Assembly (NCBI RefSeq): GCF_000203975.2
Contig: NZ_AFCF02000008.1
Span: 124,001 to 188,000, forward strand
Length of the DNA: 64,000 bases
From: Leisingera sp. ANG1
Lineage (GTDB): Bacteria > Pseudomonadota > Alphaproteobacteria > Rhodobacterales > Rhodobacteraceae
Reading direction: 5' to 3'
Position 1 is the first letter of the stretch, and every line of letters begins with the position of its first letter. The position numbers were made by a program, and so were the translations under genes. Of the stretch, positions 56,352 to 64,000 are shown one piece after another. Below the pieces are notes generated by a model. The model had not been told where the DNA came from. It saw only the letters and a program-made list of their open reading frames with translations, and searched no databases.

Positions 56352-57416
56352 TCAGGCCATGCCGCCGCCGATCAAGCCTTCGGCAATGCGGGCATAGGCC
56401 TGGGCCATTGGCCCCTCCCCCGCGGCGATGGGCGTGCCGCTGTCGCCGGCCAGGCGGGTCTCCAGATCAATCGGCAGAGCCCCCAGCAGAGGCAGGCCAA
56501 GGGTTTCGGCCTCTGCCGCGACGCCGCCGTGGCCGAAGATGTGATGTTCGCCGCCGCAATCGGGACAGGTGAAGAATGACATGTTCTCAATCAGTCCCAG
56601 CACCGGGGTTTTAAGGGTGTTGAACATGTCCATCGCCTTGCGTGCGTCCAGCAAGGCCACATCCTGCGGGGTGGAGACCACGATGGCGCCGGAAAGCTCT
56701 GCCTTGGTGCACAGCGTCAGCTGCACGTCGCCGGTGCCGGGCGGCAGGTCGACGATCAGCACGTCCAGCTCGCCCCAATTCACCTGCCCCAGCATCTGCT
56801 GCAGTGCGCCCATCAGCATCGGGCCGCGCCAGACCACGGCCTTGGCGTCATCCACCATGAAGCCGATCGACATCAGGGTGACGCCATGGGCGTGCAGCGG
56901 CTCGATGATTTTGCCGTCCGGGCTGGCGGGGCGACCCCTGGCGCCCATCATCCGCGGCTGGGACGGGCCGTAGATGTCGGCATCCAAGAGGCCCACCTTG
57001 CGGCCCTGTTTGGCCAGCGCCACAGCGAGGTTCGACGACACGGTGGACTTGCCCACCCCGCCCTTGCCGGAGGCGATGGCCAGGATACGCTTGACGCCTG
57101 CGGGTTTCAGCGGCTCCGCCTGCGGCTTCGGGTGACCGCCGACCTTGAGGCTGGGTGCGGGCTGCTGGGGGGCATGGGCGGTCAGCGCGGCGGAGACGGT
57201 TTCAACGCCTTCCAGCGACTGCACCGCGGCCTCGGCGGCCTTGCGCAGCGGCTCCATCAGCTTGGCGATCTCGGGGCTGGGCGCCTCGATAACGAAGCTC
57301 ACCTTGCCGCCCTCGATGCGCAGGGCGCGCAGCATGTCACGGGAGACCAGGGTGCCGCCGTCCGGCAGCGCCAGCCGTTCCAGCACCGCGCGAATCTGTT
57401 CCTGTGTGACACTCAT
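56352..57416 (-). CDS. apbC: Mrp/ApbC-family Fe-S cluster carrier ATPase
   Basis: 354 residues. An N-terminal MIP18-like domain (about 1-75) precedes a linker and a P-loop ATPase domain. Deviant Walker [12 protein letters not shown] (115-125), [16 protein letters not shown] (Walker A' region), [14 protein letters not shown] and the cysteine pair FFTCPDCGG, used to carry an iron-sulphur cluster. Mrp/ApbC delivers Fe-S clusters to apoproteins. Alternative family name NBP35. The gene is single and reads towards the distal MraZ array; its promoter is in the gap shared with the DUF1127 gene. Confidence 0.95.
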   Translation of the reverse strand: MSVTQEQIRAVLERLALPDGGTLVSRDMLRALRIEGGKVSFVIEAPSPEIAKLMEPLRKAAEAAVQSLEGVETVSAALTAHAPQQPAPSLKVGGHPKPQAEPLKPAGVKRILAIASGKGGVGKSTVSSNLAVALAKQGRKVGLLDADIYGPSQPRMMGARGRPASPDGKIIEPLHAHGVTLMSIGFMVDDAKAVVWRGPMLMGALQQMLGQVNWGELDVLIVDLPPGTGDVQLTLCTKAELSGAIVVSTPQDVALLDARKAMDMFNTLKTPVLGLIENMSFFTCPDCGGEHHIFGHGGVAAEAETLGLPLLGALPIDLETRLAGDSGTPIAAGEGPMAQAYARIAEGLIGGGMA

Positions 57417-57757
57417 TGCTGCTCTCCTGCGTCAAATCCGGCCCATATATATGTGTGTGCCCGCGCGCAGGGAACCCGGCCTGCGCCTTTGCCGCATCAA
57501 CAGGGCGGCAGATGTGTCAATCCACAGCCGCACAAGCCATGCGCTGAGCGTGGCTGCATGCCCGGAAATTATACAGCTGCGCAACGGGCCGCGGAAAATC
57601 TTGGCCAATTACAAAGGCCTACCCTGCGTCACCCATGCAGATGCTGCATAGCGGCATTGACGAAGCGCGGGATTGTGCATCTGCGGCATTTCCTTAAATT
57701 GTCATTCAAGAAACGCCACGACGGCACAGACGAGACGATAGACGAAGGAACAGAACG
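57417..57757. other. Divergent promoter region, apbC and DUF1127/CcsR unit
   Basis: 341 nt with no gene seen. Near apbC is a TATATATGTGTGTG stretch; near the DUF1127 gene a possible heat-shock-type promoter. The palindrome ATGCAG-ATG-CTGCAT (57633-57647) lies between. Confidence 0.4.
57673..57699 (+). promoter_or_regulatory. Possible RpoH-type promoter of the DUF1127/CcsR unit
   Basis: TTGTGC (57673-57678), a 15-nt spacer and TTAAAT (57694-57699). In Rhodobacter sphaeroides the equivalent unit is driven by RpoHI/RpoHII. The match is loose and unverified. Confidence 0.3.
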
Positions 57758-57967
57758 ATGGCAGCAGCACAACAGATGTCCGCGGTGAGCATTGCATCCC
57801 CGGTAGGCTTCCTGGATGCCCTGCTGGTCAAGTTCACCCGCTACCGCCTGTACCGCCAGACCGTGAATGAGCTGTCCGCGCTGACCGCCCGCGATCTGGC
57901 TGACCTGGGCCTGAACCGGTCCGAAATCAAGCGCGTCGCCTACCAGGCGGCATACGAGAACAACTGA
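57758..57967 (+). CDS. ccaF1: DUF1127 small protein of the CcaF1 type, first gene of a CcsR sRNA unit
   Basis: 69 residues: N-terminal helix (VGFLDALLVKFTRYRLYRQTVNELSAL) and C-terminal DUF1127 motif LTARDLADLGLNRSEIKRVAYQAAYENN. In Rhodobacter sphaeroides the DUF1127 protein CcaF1 is encoded just before four CcsR sRNAs, and the same order is found here, so I give that symbol by synteny. It is a small basic RNA-binding-type protein. AAGGA is upstream of the ATG (13 nt). Four hairpins with CCTCCTCCC loops follow at once. Confidence 0.9.
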   Translation: MAAAQQMSAVSIASPVGFLDALLVKFTRYRLYRQTVNELSALTARDLADLGLNRSEIKRVAYQAAYENN

Positions 57968-57974
57968 TAGAGAT

Positions 57975-58008
57975 CAGGCTCCTTCTCCTCCTCCCTTAGA
58001 AGAGCCTG
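57975..58008 (+). ncRNA. ccsR1: CcsR-type hairpin 1
   Basis: Stem CAGGCT-(C)-CTTCT / AGAAG-AGCCTG with loop CCTCCTCCCTT, followed by TCTT. First of four. The loop motif matches the anti-Shine-Dalgarno sequence of 16S rRNA. Confidence 0.85.
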
Positions 58009-58014
58009 TCTTCT

Positions 58015-58048
58015 GCGGCGGCATCCTCCTCCTCCCTGATGCCGCCGC
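58015..58048 (+). ncRNA. ccsR2: CcsR-type hairpin 2
   Basis: Perfect 11-bp stem GCGGCGGCATC / GATGCCGCCGC with loop CTCCTCCTCCCT. Second of four. Confidence 0.88.
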
Positions 58049-58079
58049 ACCCTATACCGGCCGAAAGCCGGGATTGGAT

Positions 58080-58111
58080 CACCGGGGTCTCCTCCTCCCT
58101 GATACCCGGTG
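58080..58111 (+). ncRNA. ccsR3: CcsR-type hairpin 3
   Basis: Stem CACCGGG / CCCGGTG with loop including CTCCTCCTCCCT. A small CCGGC-CGAAA-GCCGG hairpin (58057-58071) stands just before it and may aid processing. Third of four. Confidence 0.82.
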
Positions 58112-58120
58112 TTTGACAGA

Positions 58121-58157
58121 ACGGCGGTGCCCCCTCCTCCTCCCTGGGCGCCGCCGT
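58121..58157 (+). ncRNA. ccsR4: CcsR-type hairpin 4 (terminal)
   Basis: 12-pair stem ACGGCGGTGCCC / GGGCGCCGCCGT (one T-G pair) with loop CCTCCTCCTCCCT, then TTTCTTG, so this last hairpin also looks like the transcription terminator. Confidence 0.85.
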
Positions 58158-58282
58158 TTCTTGATTCTAGGGCCGCGGTTTGCCGCGCCCGGGCCGGGAG
58201 GCTGACGGTTTTGCGCTATCCCTTTGCCGCATCTGCTGATTTGATCGTAGGCATAGGCATCAGTGATTTGCGGGACCGCGCC

Positions 58283-59071
58283 ATGAAATTCATCCACCTC
58301 ACCGATATCCACCTAATGGCGCCGGGCGTGCCGCTGAATGGCGGCGATCCGGCTGCGAATCTCAGCCGGGTGCTGGCGGATATTACTGAGTGGCACCGCG
58401 ATGCGGCGTTCTGCGTGATTTCGGGCGATTTGGCAGATGAGGGTGATCCGGCGGCCTATGGCTGGCTGCAGGAGCAATTGGCGGCGTTCCCGCTGCCCAC
58501 ATTCCTGATGCTGGGCAATCATGATGTGCGGGAGAATTTCCTGAGCGTCTTTGCGGATCACCCGCGCGACGGCGGCGGGTTTGTGCAGCACAGTCACGCG
58601 GCGGGTGGTGCCAGGTTCCTGTTTCTGGACACCCTGACCGGCGGGCCGGGTGTCCATGATGGCGAGTTGTGCACACAACGGCTGGCTTGGCTGGAGGCGG
58701 AGCTGGAGCAGGCCGGGGAAACACCGGTGTTCCTGTTCCTGCACCATCCGCCGTTTGACGTCGGTCTGCCCTATGTGGACGACATCAAGCTGCGCGATCC
58801 GGAATGTTTTCACGCCGCACTGCAGAAGGGGCGGAACATCCGCCATATCTTCTTTGGCCATATCCACCGGATGACCTATGTGAACTGGCGCGGCTACAGC
58901 TTCACCTCGCTGCCCAGCACCAACCACCAGATCCCGCTGGTGCCGGAACGGGCCGGGAGCGAATACTGCGTTGAGCCGATGGCCTATGGCGTGGTGCAGG
59001 TGAGCGATGACCAGGTAACGGTGCATTTCGATGCCTATCTGGACCGGCCCGGCCAGGGGGCTGTCTCCTAA
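58283..59071 (+). CDS. Calcineurin-like phosphodiesterase (CpdA-like)
   Basis: 262 residues, metallophosphoesterase fold with all five metal motifs: FIHLTDIHL (D-x-H), FCVISGDLADEGD (GD), LMLGNHDV (GNHD), FLFLHHPP, and FFGHIHRM (GHxH). The layout suits 3',5'-cyclic-nucleotide phosphodiesterases of the CpdA type; the substrate is not proven. The start at ATG 58283 is where similarity begins; no strong ribosome-binding site is visible. The EamA gene starts right after its stop. Confidence 0.9.
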   Translation: MKFIHLTDIHLMAPGVPLNGGDPAANLSRVLADITEWHRDAAFCVISGDLADEGDPAAYGWLQEQLAAFPLPTFLMLGNHDVRENFLSVFADHPRDGGGFVQHSHAAGGARFLFLDTLTGGPGVHDGELCTQRLAWLEAELEQAGETPVFLFLHHPPFDVGLPYVDDIKLRDPECFHAALQKGRNIRHIFFGHIHRMTYVNWRGYSFTSLPSTNHQIPLVPERAGSEYCVEPMAYGVVQVSDDQVTVHFDAYLDRPGQGAVS

Positions 59072-59935
59072 GTGGAACTTCTGTGGATCTTGCTGGTCCT
59101 CTTGTCGGCGGTCACCCACCCGCTGCGCGACCTGACGCTGAAGGGCGTGGCGCATCCGGTGTCCTGCTACACCGGCGTGTGCCTGTCGTGGGTGGTGTTT
59201 GCAGGCCTGCACATGGCGCTGGCGGGGCATAGCCCTGCCCTGCCCGCCGGGGTCTGGCCTCTGGTTCTGGCTTCGGCGCTGGGGCTGACGGTTTACTACT
59301 ATGGCACCCTGTCGGCGCTGCGGCGGGGAAACCTGTCGGCCTATTACCCGATCGTGCGCTCCTCGCCCCTGGCGATTGCCGCCTTCAGCTGGCTGGTGCT
59401 GGACCGCAGCTATACCGGGGCGGCGCTGCTGGGGATGGGGCTGATCATCTGGGCCGGGCTGATGATCCAGAAGGGCAAGGGTCGCTTGCTGGATGATCCG
59501 CGCGCCTTTGCCATGGCGGCGATGGCGATGCTGGGCTCCGCGGCCTATTCGATTTCCGACGCGGCAGCGATGCAAGGAGCAGCCAGCGCGCCGTTCCTGT
59601 TCTGGACCTATATCCTGGTGACGCTGGCGATGGGGGCGTTGCGCGCCTGGGAGGATAGGGGGCAGTCGGCGCCGCTGCTAGGCGTGGTGCGCGGCTGGGC
59701 GCAGAACCCCTGGCGCATCCTGTTTGCCGGGCTGTCGTCCTACCTGTCGTACCTCTTGATCCTGCGGGTGTTTCAGCTGGGCGCCGAGGCGGCGGCGGTA
59801 AGCGCGGTGCGGCAGGTGTCGATCCCGGTGTCTGTGATCCTGGCGGCGCTGGTGCTGAAGGAGCCGCGCGGTCTCAGCCGGCTGGGCTGGGCGGTGCTGA
59901 TTGCCGCAGGTATTGCGATGATTGCGCTGCGGTAA
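59072..59935 (+). CDS. EamA/DMT-superfamily transporter
   Basis: 287 residues with about ten hydrophobic segments in two five-helix halves, the second repeating the first; the EamA motif lies in PISV/VSIPVSVILAALVLKEPR near the C-terminus. Drug/metabolite exporters of unknown substrate. The start is a GTG at 59072, directly after the preceding stop, so coupled translation with the phosphodiesterase gene is likely. Two large palindromes follow it. Confidence 0.88.
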   Translation: MELLWILLVLLSAVTHPLRDLTLKGVAHPVSCYTGVCLSWVVFAGLHMALAGHSPALPAGVWPLVLASALGLTVYYYGTLSALRRGNLSAYYPIVRSSPLAIAAFSWLVLDRSYTGAALLGMGLIIWAGLMIQKGKGRLLDDPRAFAMAAMAMLGSAAYSISDAAAMQGAASAPFLFWTYILVTLAMGALRAWEDRGQSAPLLGVVRGWAQNPWRILFAGLSSYLSYLLILRVFQLGAEAAAVSAVRQVSIPVSVILAALVLKEPRGLSRLGWAVLIAAGIAMIALR

Positions 59936-59980
59936 ACCTGCAGCCCTCCCCGCCTCACGCGAACTTCAGAGGAAGAGGGT

Positions 59981-60025
59981 GGCGCAGGCGCGGCGGGCAG
60001 CAGTGCTGCCCGCCGCGCCTGCGCC
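59981..60025. repeat. 45-nt near-perfect palindrome
   Basis: 22-bp arms around one central base (arm GGCGCAGGCGCGGCGGGCAG..). It lies between the convergent eamA-type gene and uvrD. Confidence 0.85.
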
Positions 60026-60055
60026 CGGATCGGATCGCTGCGCGATCCGATCCGG
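60025..60055. repeat. 31-nt palindrome, adjacent to the 45-nt one
   Basis: Arms CCGGATCGGATCG and CGATCCGATCCGG (plus one more C-G pair) around a TGC loop. Each arm contains a doubled GGATC unit. Placed between two convergent genes, it could end transcription from both sides. Confidence 0.85.
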
Positions 60056-60081
60056 CGGTCATCCCGATGCAGATGGATGTT

Positions 60082-62439
60082 TCAGAACGGCACGTCGTCG
60101 GTGGCGGTCACAAACTTGGCCACCACTTTCTTGGGGCCTGCCTTCTCGAAGTCCACTTCAAGCTTGTCGCCCTCGATGCCGGTGATGGCGCCATAGCCGA
60201 ACTTCTGGTGGAACACCCGCTCCCCCATCGTGAAGCTAGAGGTGGCGGTGAGGTCGATCACCGTGTTCCTGCTCTCCTTGGGCTGAGACATGCCGTACTG
60301 CCCTGCACGGGCCTGCATCCGTTTCCAGCCGGGGGAGTTGTAGCCGTCGGCCTGTGCCACGCGCTCGTCGATGGTGGAGCGGACTTGTGCGGCACCTGGA
60401 GCCGCCGCGCCGTAACCGCCGCCGTAGAGGCCCGGCGGAGTCAGCACCTCGACGTGCTCCTCCGGCAGTTCGTCAATGAAGCGGGAGGGCAGCTGCGACT
60501 GCCACTGGCCGAACACCCGGCGGTTGCCGGCAAAGGAGATGGTGCAGATCTGCTCTGCCCGCGTGATGCCGACATAGGCCAGGCGGCGTTCTTCCTCCAA
60601 GCCTTTCAGGCCGCTTTCGTCCATCGAGCGCTGCGAGGGGAACAGCCCATCCTCCCAGCCCGGCAGGAAAACAGCGGGGAACTCCAGGCCCTTGGCGGCG
60701 TGCAGGGTCATGATCGAGACCTTCTCATCCGCGTCCTGCTTGTCATTGTCCATCACCAGGCTGACGTGCTCGAGGAAGCCTTGGAGGTTCTCGAAGCTTT
60801 CCAGCGCCTTGACCAGCTCCTTGAGGTTCTCCAGCCGACCGGGCGAATCCGGGTTTTTGTCGTTTTGCCACATGGTTGTGTAGCCGGACTCGTCGAGGAT
60901 GATCTCCGCCAGCTCCATATGGGTGATGTCCGCGTCGCCGGCCATGCGGCCCCAGCGGGCAATGCCCTCGACCAGTTCGCGCAGCTTGCCTGCGCCCTTG
61001 CCCTTGATATGGCCGCCTTCAACTGCCAGCCGGGCGCCCTCCACCAGCGAGACGTTGTTCTCGCGGGCAACCATCTGGATGGTCTGCTGCGCCTTGTCGC
61101 CAAGGCCGCGTTTTGGCGTGTTGACGATGCGTTCAAACGCCAGACCGTCATCAGGCGAGACCACAACGCGGAAATAGGCCATGGCATCGCGGATCTCCAT
61201 CCGCTCATAGAAGCGCGGGCCGCCGATCACCCGGTACGGCAGGCCGATGGTGAGGAAGCGGTCCTCAAACGCGCGCATCTGGTGGGAGGCGCGGACCAGG
61301 ATGGCCATGCTGTTGAGGCCGAGGGGAGACTGTCCACGGGTGCCGCGCTGCATCGATTCAATCTCTTCGCCGATCCAGCGGGCCTCTTCCTCGCCATCCC
61401 AGTGGCCGATAAGCCGGACCTTCTCGCCATCGCCCGCGTCGGTCCACAGCTCCTTGCCCAGACGGCCGGCATTGCCGCGGATCACGCCCGCGGCGGCGGC
61501 GAGGATATGGCCGGTGGAGCGGTAGTTCTGCTCCAGCCGCACCACCATGGCGCCGGGAAAATCCTTCTCGAACCGCAGGATGTTGCCAACCTCGGCGCCG
61601 CGCCAGCCGTAGATCGACTGGTCGTCGTCGCCAACGCAGCAGACGTTCTTGTGCGCACCGGCCAGCAGCCGCAGCCACAGGTACTGGGCGACGTTGGTAT
61701 CCTGGTATTCATCCACCATGATGTAGCGGAACCAGCGCTGGTACTGCTCCAGAACATCGGGGTGGTTCTGGAAGATTGTCACCATGTGCAGGAGCAGGTC
61801 ACCGAAATCGACCGCGTTCAGTTCCAACAGCCGCCTTTGATACTGACTGTAAAGCTCGACGCCCAGATAGTTGTAGGCACCGGCATCTGCAGACGGCACC
61901 TTGTCCGGCGTCAGGGCGCGGTTTTTCCAGTCGTCAATGATGTTTGCCAGCATCCGCGCGGGCCAGCGCTTGTCGTCGATGCCTGCGGCCTGGATCAGCT
62001 GTTTCAGCAGCCGGATCTGGTCGTCGGTGTCGAGAATGGTGAAATTCGATTTCAGCCCCGCCAGTTCCGCATGGCGGCGCAGGAGTTTGACGCAGATCGA
62101 GTGGAAGGTGCCGAGCCAGGGCATGCCTTCGACCGCCTGGCCGAGCATGCCTGCCACCCGCTCCTTCATCTCGCGGGCGGCCTTGTTGGTGAAAGTGACC
62201 GACAGGATCTCGTTCGGGCGCGCGCGGCCGGTGCTGAGGAGATGCACGATGCGGGTGGTCAGCGCCTTGGTCTTGCCGGTTCCGGCGCCGGCCAGCATCA
62301 GCACCGGTCCGTCGAGGCATTCCACCGCCTCCCGCTGGGCGGGATTCAGCGTGTCCAAATAGGGCATCACCCGCGCGCCCATGGCGCGGGACGACAGCGA
62401 TGCGCCCTCAAAGGCGTCCATTTCGTCAAAACTGCTCAT
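60082..62439 (-). CDS. ATP-dependent DNA helicase UvrD/PcrA type
   Basis: 785 residues, superfamily 1A 3'-5' helicase. Motif I AGAGTGKTK (50-58), motif Ia VTFTNKAAREMKER, motif II VDEYQDTN, motif III GDDDQSIYGWRGA, motif IV LEQNYRST, and motif VI EERRLAYVGITRAE. The C-terminal 60 residues (GERVFHQKFGYGAITGIEGDKLEVDFEKAG) are the PcrA-type Tudor-like domain that contacts RNA polymerase. So PcrA-like in form, UvrD in role by clade; naming is a choice. ATG 62439 is used; the frame extends to 62487 without similarity. Confidence 0.95.
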   Translation of the reverse strand: MSSFDEMDAFEGASLSSRAMGARVMPYLDTLNPAQREAVECLDGPVLMLAGAGTGKTKALTTRIVHLLSTGRARPNEILSVTFTNKAAREMKERVAGMLGQAVEGMPWLGTFHSICVKLLRRHAELAGLKSNFTILDTDDQIRLLKQLIQAAGIDDKRWPARMLANIIDDWKNRALTPDKVPSADAGAYNYLGVELYSQYQRRLLELNAVDFGDLLLHMVTIFQNHPDVLEQYQRWFRYIMVDEYQDTNVAQYLWLRLLAGAHKNVCCVGDDDQSIYGWRGAEVGNILRFEKDFPGAMVVRLEQNYRSTGHILAAAAGVIRGNAGRLGKELWTDAGDGEKVRLIGHWDGEEEARWIGEEIESMQRGTRGQSPLGLNSMAILVRASHQMRAFEDRFLTIGLPYRVIGGPRFYERMEIRDAMAYFRVVVSPDDGLAFERIVNTPKRGLGDKAQQTIQMVARENNVSLVEGARLAVEGGHIKGKGAGKLRELVEGIARWGRMAGDADITHMELAEIILDESGYTTMWQNDKNPDSPGRLENLKELVKALESFENLQGFLEHVSLVMDNDKQDADEKVSIMTLHAAKGLEFPAVFLPGWEDGLFPSQRSMDESGLKGLEEERRLAYVGITRAEQICTISFAGNRRVFGQWQSQLPSRFIDELPEEHVEVLTPPGLYGGGYGAAAPGAAQVRSTIDERVAQADGYNSPGWKRMQARAGQYGMSQPKESRNTVIDLTATSSFTMGERVFHQKFGYGAITGIEGDKLEVDFEKAGPKKVVAKFVTATDDVPF

Positions 62440-62645
62440 GGCCGTGATCCTAGCGTGATTCAGGTCCGGCGGAAAGAGGACGTTCACAGTCTGTTCACTT
62501 GTCCGCCCCTAGTATCCGCACCCGGCGTCAAGGCCTGCTTTTGCTTGCATTTTGCCTATTCGGCACAAGCGCAGACCGGTGTCTTCATGTTCTGTAAAGG
62601 CTAACGCGCAATTCTAGCGCAAACGCCCAATGCCAGAGGACCACC

Positions 62646-64000
62646 ATGACACAGGGGACGGCCCGGAAGCTGATATCCAAGCTCAAAACATTTTCGATGC
62701 TGCCGCTGCTGCTGGCGGCGGCCGGCCTGAGCGCCTGGGCGGTCTATTCTGTGCCGGCACCTATTGTGGACCGGATGCTGGAAGCGGACCTGCGAAAGCA
62801 GGCCGACACCTGGCGGCGGGCGGTTCTGCTGCATCTTGATAACAGCAAGGATGCCTTTGTGCTGGGTGATCTGGATGAGCACGACCAGGAATACCTGGGC
62901 CTGGTGCCGGAAACCTCGGATGTGTACCGGCTGAAACTGTTTGAGGCGGATGGCACTATCTTCTGGTCGACGCGGCCCGAGGAAATCGGTGAGCGCAACA
63001 CCAAGCCGTATTTTCAGTCCGTCGTCTCGCAAGGGCTGGTTTATTACAAGCATGAGGAAAAGCCCGCGACAGAGGTGGACGGGCTGCGCACCGCGGCCAA
63101 TGCGGACGGGTCGATCCCGGAGCGCGAGGTGGCAGAGGTTTATTCCCCGGTGCTGCACGACGGCATTTTCATTGGCGCCATTGAGTTCTATTCGGACATC
63201 ACCGATATCCGGAACACCTTCATCACCCGCGTCCGGATCTCGCTGGCGCTGATTTCGCTGGTGACAGTGGCGGCGATGACCATCGTGTCGGTTGTCGTCT
63301 TCAAGGCCAACCGCCGCAGCCTGCGCCAGGTTGAGGAACGCTCTGCCCGCGATCAGGAGGCAATGGCGAACCAGCTGCAACTGGCGCGGGAGGTGAAGCT
63401 GCTGGGCGAACTGAACGAGTGGCTGCAATCCTGCCGCTCGCTGGGTGAGCTGTTTGACATGGTGTCGGAGTTCATGGGCCATCTGCTGCCGGATGCAGAA
63501 GGCAGCATCTATGTGTTCTCTAATTCGCGTGATGTGCTGGATGGATGCTCCAGCTGGAACGGCGGCAGCCACAAGGACCATATCCAGCCAGGCGAGTGCT
63601 GGGGCCTGCGCCGCGGGCGGACCTATGAGTTCGGCGCCTCGGAAGTCGAGTTCACCTGTGCCCATGCAGAACCGCACGACGGGCGCCCCTATTTCTGCTT
63701 TCCGATTCTGGCGCATGGCGAGACGGTGGGCCTGATGCATCTGCGGGCGCGTCCCAGCCGGGCCGGGGATTTTGCCGGCTGCAAGCAATTGGCGCAGATG
63801 TGCGCCGAGCAGATCAGCATGGCGATTGCCAACGTGAAGATGCGCGATCAGCTGCACGACCAGTCGGTGCGCGATTCGCTGACCGGGCTGTTCAACCGCC
63901 GCCACATGACCGAATCCCTGCGCAAGTTCGTGGGGGCCAGCCAGAACAGCGGCAAGCCGCTGAGCGTGGTGTCGATCGACGTCGATCACTTCAAGAAATT
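62646..64000 (+). CDS. Membrane-bound diguanylate cyclase (partial, cut by window end)
   Basis: The frame is open from ATG 62646 to the end, 451 codons. Order: first transmembrane helix (about 18-38), periplasmic sensor region (about 40-195, including YRLKLFEADGTIFWST and VYSPVLHDGIFIGAIEFYSD, cache-like), second transmembrane helix (about 197-219), a coiled-coil linker, a GAF-like domain (about 245-400), and the start of a GGDEF domain (RDSLTGLFNRRHM, then SVVSIDVDHFKK). The GG(D/E)EF site lies beyond the window. It should make cyclic di-GMP. AGAGGA precedes the ATG. It is divergent from uvrD. Confidence 0.93.
   Translation, partial: MTQGTARKLISKLKTFSMLPLLLAAAGLSAWAVYSVPAPIVDRMLEADLRKQADTWRRAVLLHLDNSKDAFVLGDLDEHDQEYLGLVPETSDVYRLKLFEADGTIFWSTRPEEIGERNTKPYFQSVVSQGLVYYKHEEKPATEVDGLRTAANADGSIPEREVAEVYSPVLHDGIFIGAIEFYSDITDIRNTFITRVRISLALISLVTVAAMTIVSVVVFKANRRSLRQVEERSARDQEAMANQLQLAREVKLLGELNEWLQSCRSLGELFDMVSEFMGHLLPDAEGSIYVFSNSRDVLDGCSSWNGGSHKDHIQPGECWGLRRGRTYEFGASEVEFTCAHAEPHDGRPYFCFPILAHGETVGLMHLRARPSRAGDFAGCKQLAQMCAEQISMAIANVKMRDQLHDQSVRDSLTGLFNRRHMTESLRKFVGASQNSGKPLSVVSIDVDHFKK

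Noticed and set aside
57975-58157. CRISPR-like repeat with regular spacing
   Set aside because: Only the short CCTCCTCCC loop is shared; flanks are self-complementary stems, not spacers, and no cas genes are near.
60067-62604. Long antisense open frame over uvrD (845 codons)
   Set aside because: It mirrors the helicase gene in a GC-rich genome, is rich in His/Arg/Gln/Gly, and has no domain motif.
62601-63989. Minus-strand open frame at the right end (462 codons)
   Set aside because: The plus strand holds a continuous diguanylate cyclase; the minus frame is its shadow.
1-64000. tRNA, rRNA, insertion sequence or prophage
   Set aside because: Scanned by eye for T-loop GTTCGAATC patterns, transposase motifs and integrase genes; none convincing was found. 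A dedicated search could still find a divergent one.

Overview
The window is a GC-rich bacterial chromosome segment that looks like an alphaproteobacterium of the order Rhodobacterales, most likely the Roseobacter group (Leisingera/Phaeobacter-like). The evidence is the division/cell-wall (dcw) cluster with a DUF2484 gene beside murC, the FtsZ C-terminal peptide, a long mraZ leader of the UpsM kind, a DUF1127 gene followed by CcsR-type sRNA hairpins, the DnaJ-like/cobS/cobT order and TTAA-N7-TTAAC (CtrA-type) sites. No tRNA, rRNA, insertion sequence, prophage or CRISPR array was seen. Most of the window is ordinary core chromosome.

Layout. 1-3.1 kb: the tail of a molybdopterin oxidoreductase, a three-gene leftward unit (XRE-cupin regulator, PuuD-like glutamine amidotransferase, GNAT acetyltransferase), and a divergent secreted fasciclin protein. 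3.1-10.5 kb: glcG-like gene and malate synthase G, aminopeptidase N, and two poorly known proteins. 10.5-24.3 kb: tex, gatB, pepT, a DUF4177 protein, bolA, DnaJ-like/cobS/cobT (cobaltochelatase), an M24 aminopeptidase, DUF427 and a tiny ORF. 24.4-30 kb: ClC antiporter, recN, bamD, lpxC.

30-56 kb: the dcw cluster, read leftwards: mraZ, rsmH, ftsL, ftsI, murE, murF, mraY // murD // ftsW, murG, murC, DUF2484, (small membrane ORF), murB, ddl, ftsQ, ftsA, ftsZ, then lpxC, bamD, recN. It is interrupted twice by genes unrelated to the wall: glsA (glutaminase) between mraY and murD, and a block (thiamine-binding protein, DUF1127, LysR, MarR, antibiotic-biosynthesis-type monooxygenase, HI0933-like flavoprotein) between murD and ftsW. 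Together the dcw genes make the UDP-MurNAc-pentapeptide (murB/C/D/E/F, ddl), attach it to lipid (mraY, murG) and build the septum (ftsL/I/W/Q/A/Z).

The 0.9 kb upstream of mraZ is the most striking non-coding region. It has a four-box MraZ operator beside a promoter, a leader of about 400 nt ending in a strong terminator-like hairpin (UpsM-like), and further upstream an array of nine TGGGA-type MraZ boxes spaced in strict 9/10-bp alternation, with decayed or extra boxes beyond. 56-64 kb: mrp/apbC, a DUF1127 gene with four CcsR-type hairpins whose loops carry CCTCCTCCC, a cyclic-nucleotide-phosphodiesterase-like gene, an EamA transporter, uvrD/pcrA, and a diguanylate cyclase cut by the window end.

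Smaller signals: three copies of a roughly 80-90 bp GC-rich intergenic repeat, several tandem hairpin clusters, two exact CtrA-type sites, and candidate operators for the XRE-cupin, LysR and MarR regulators.
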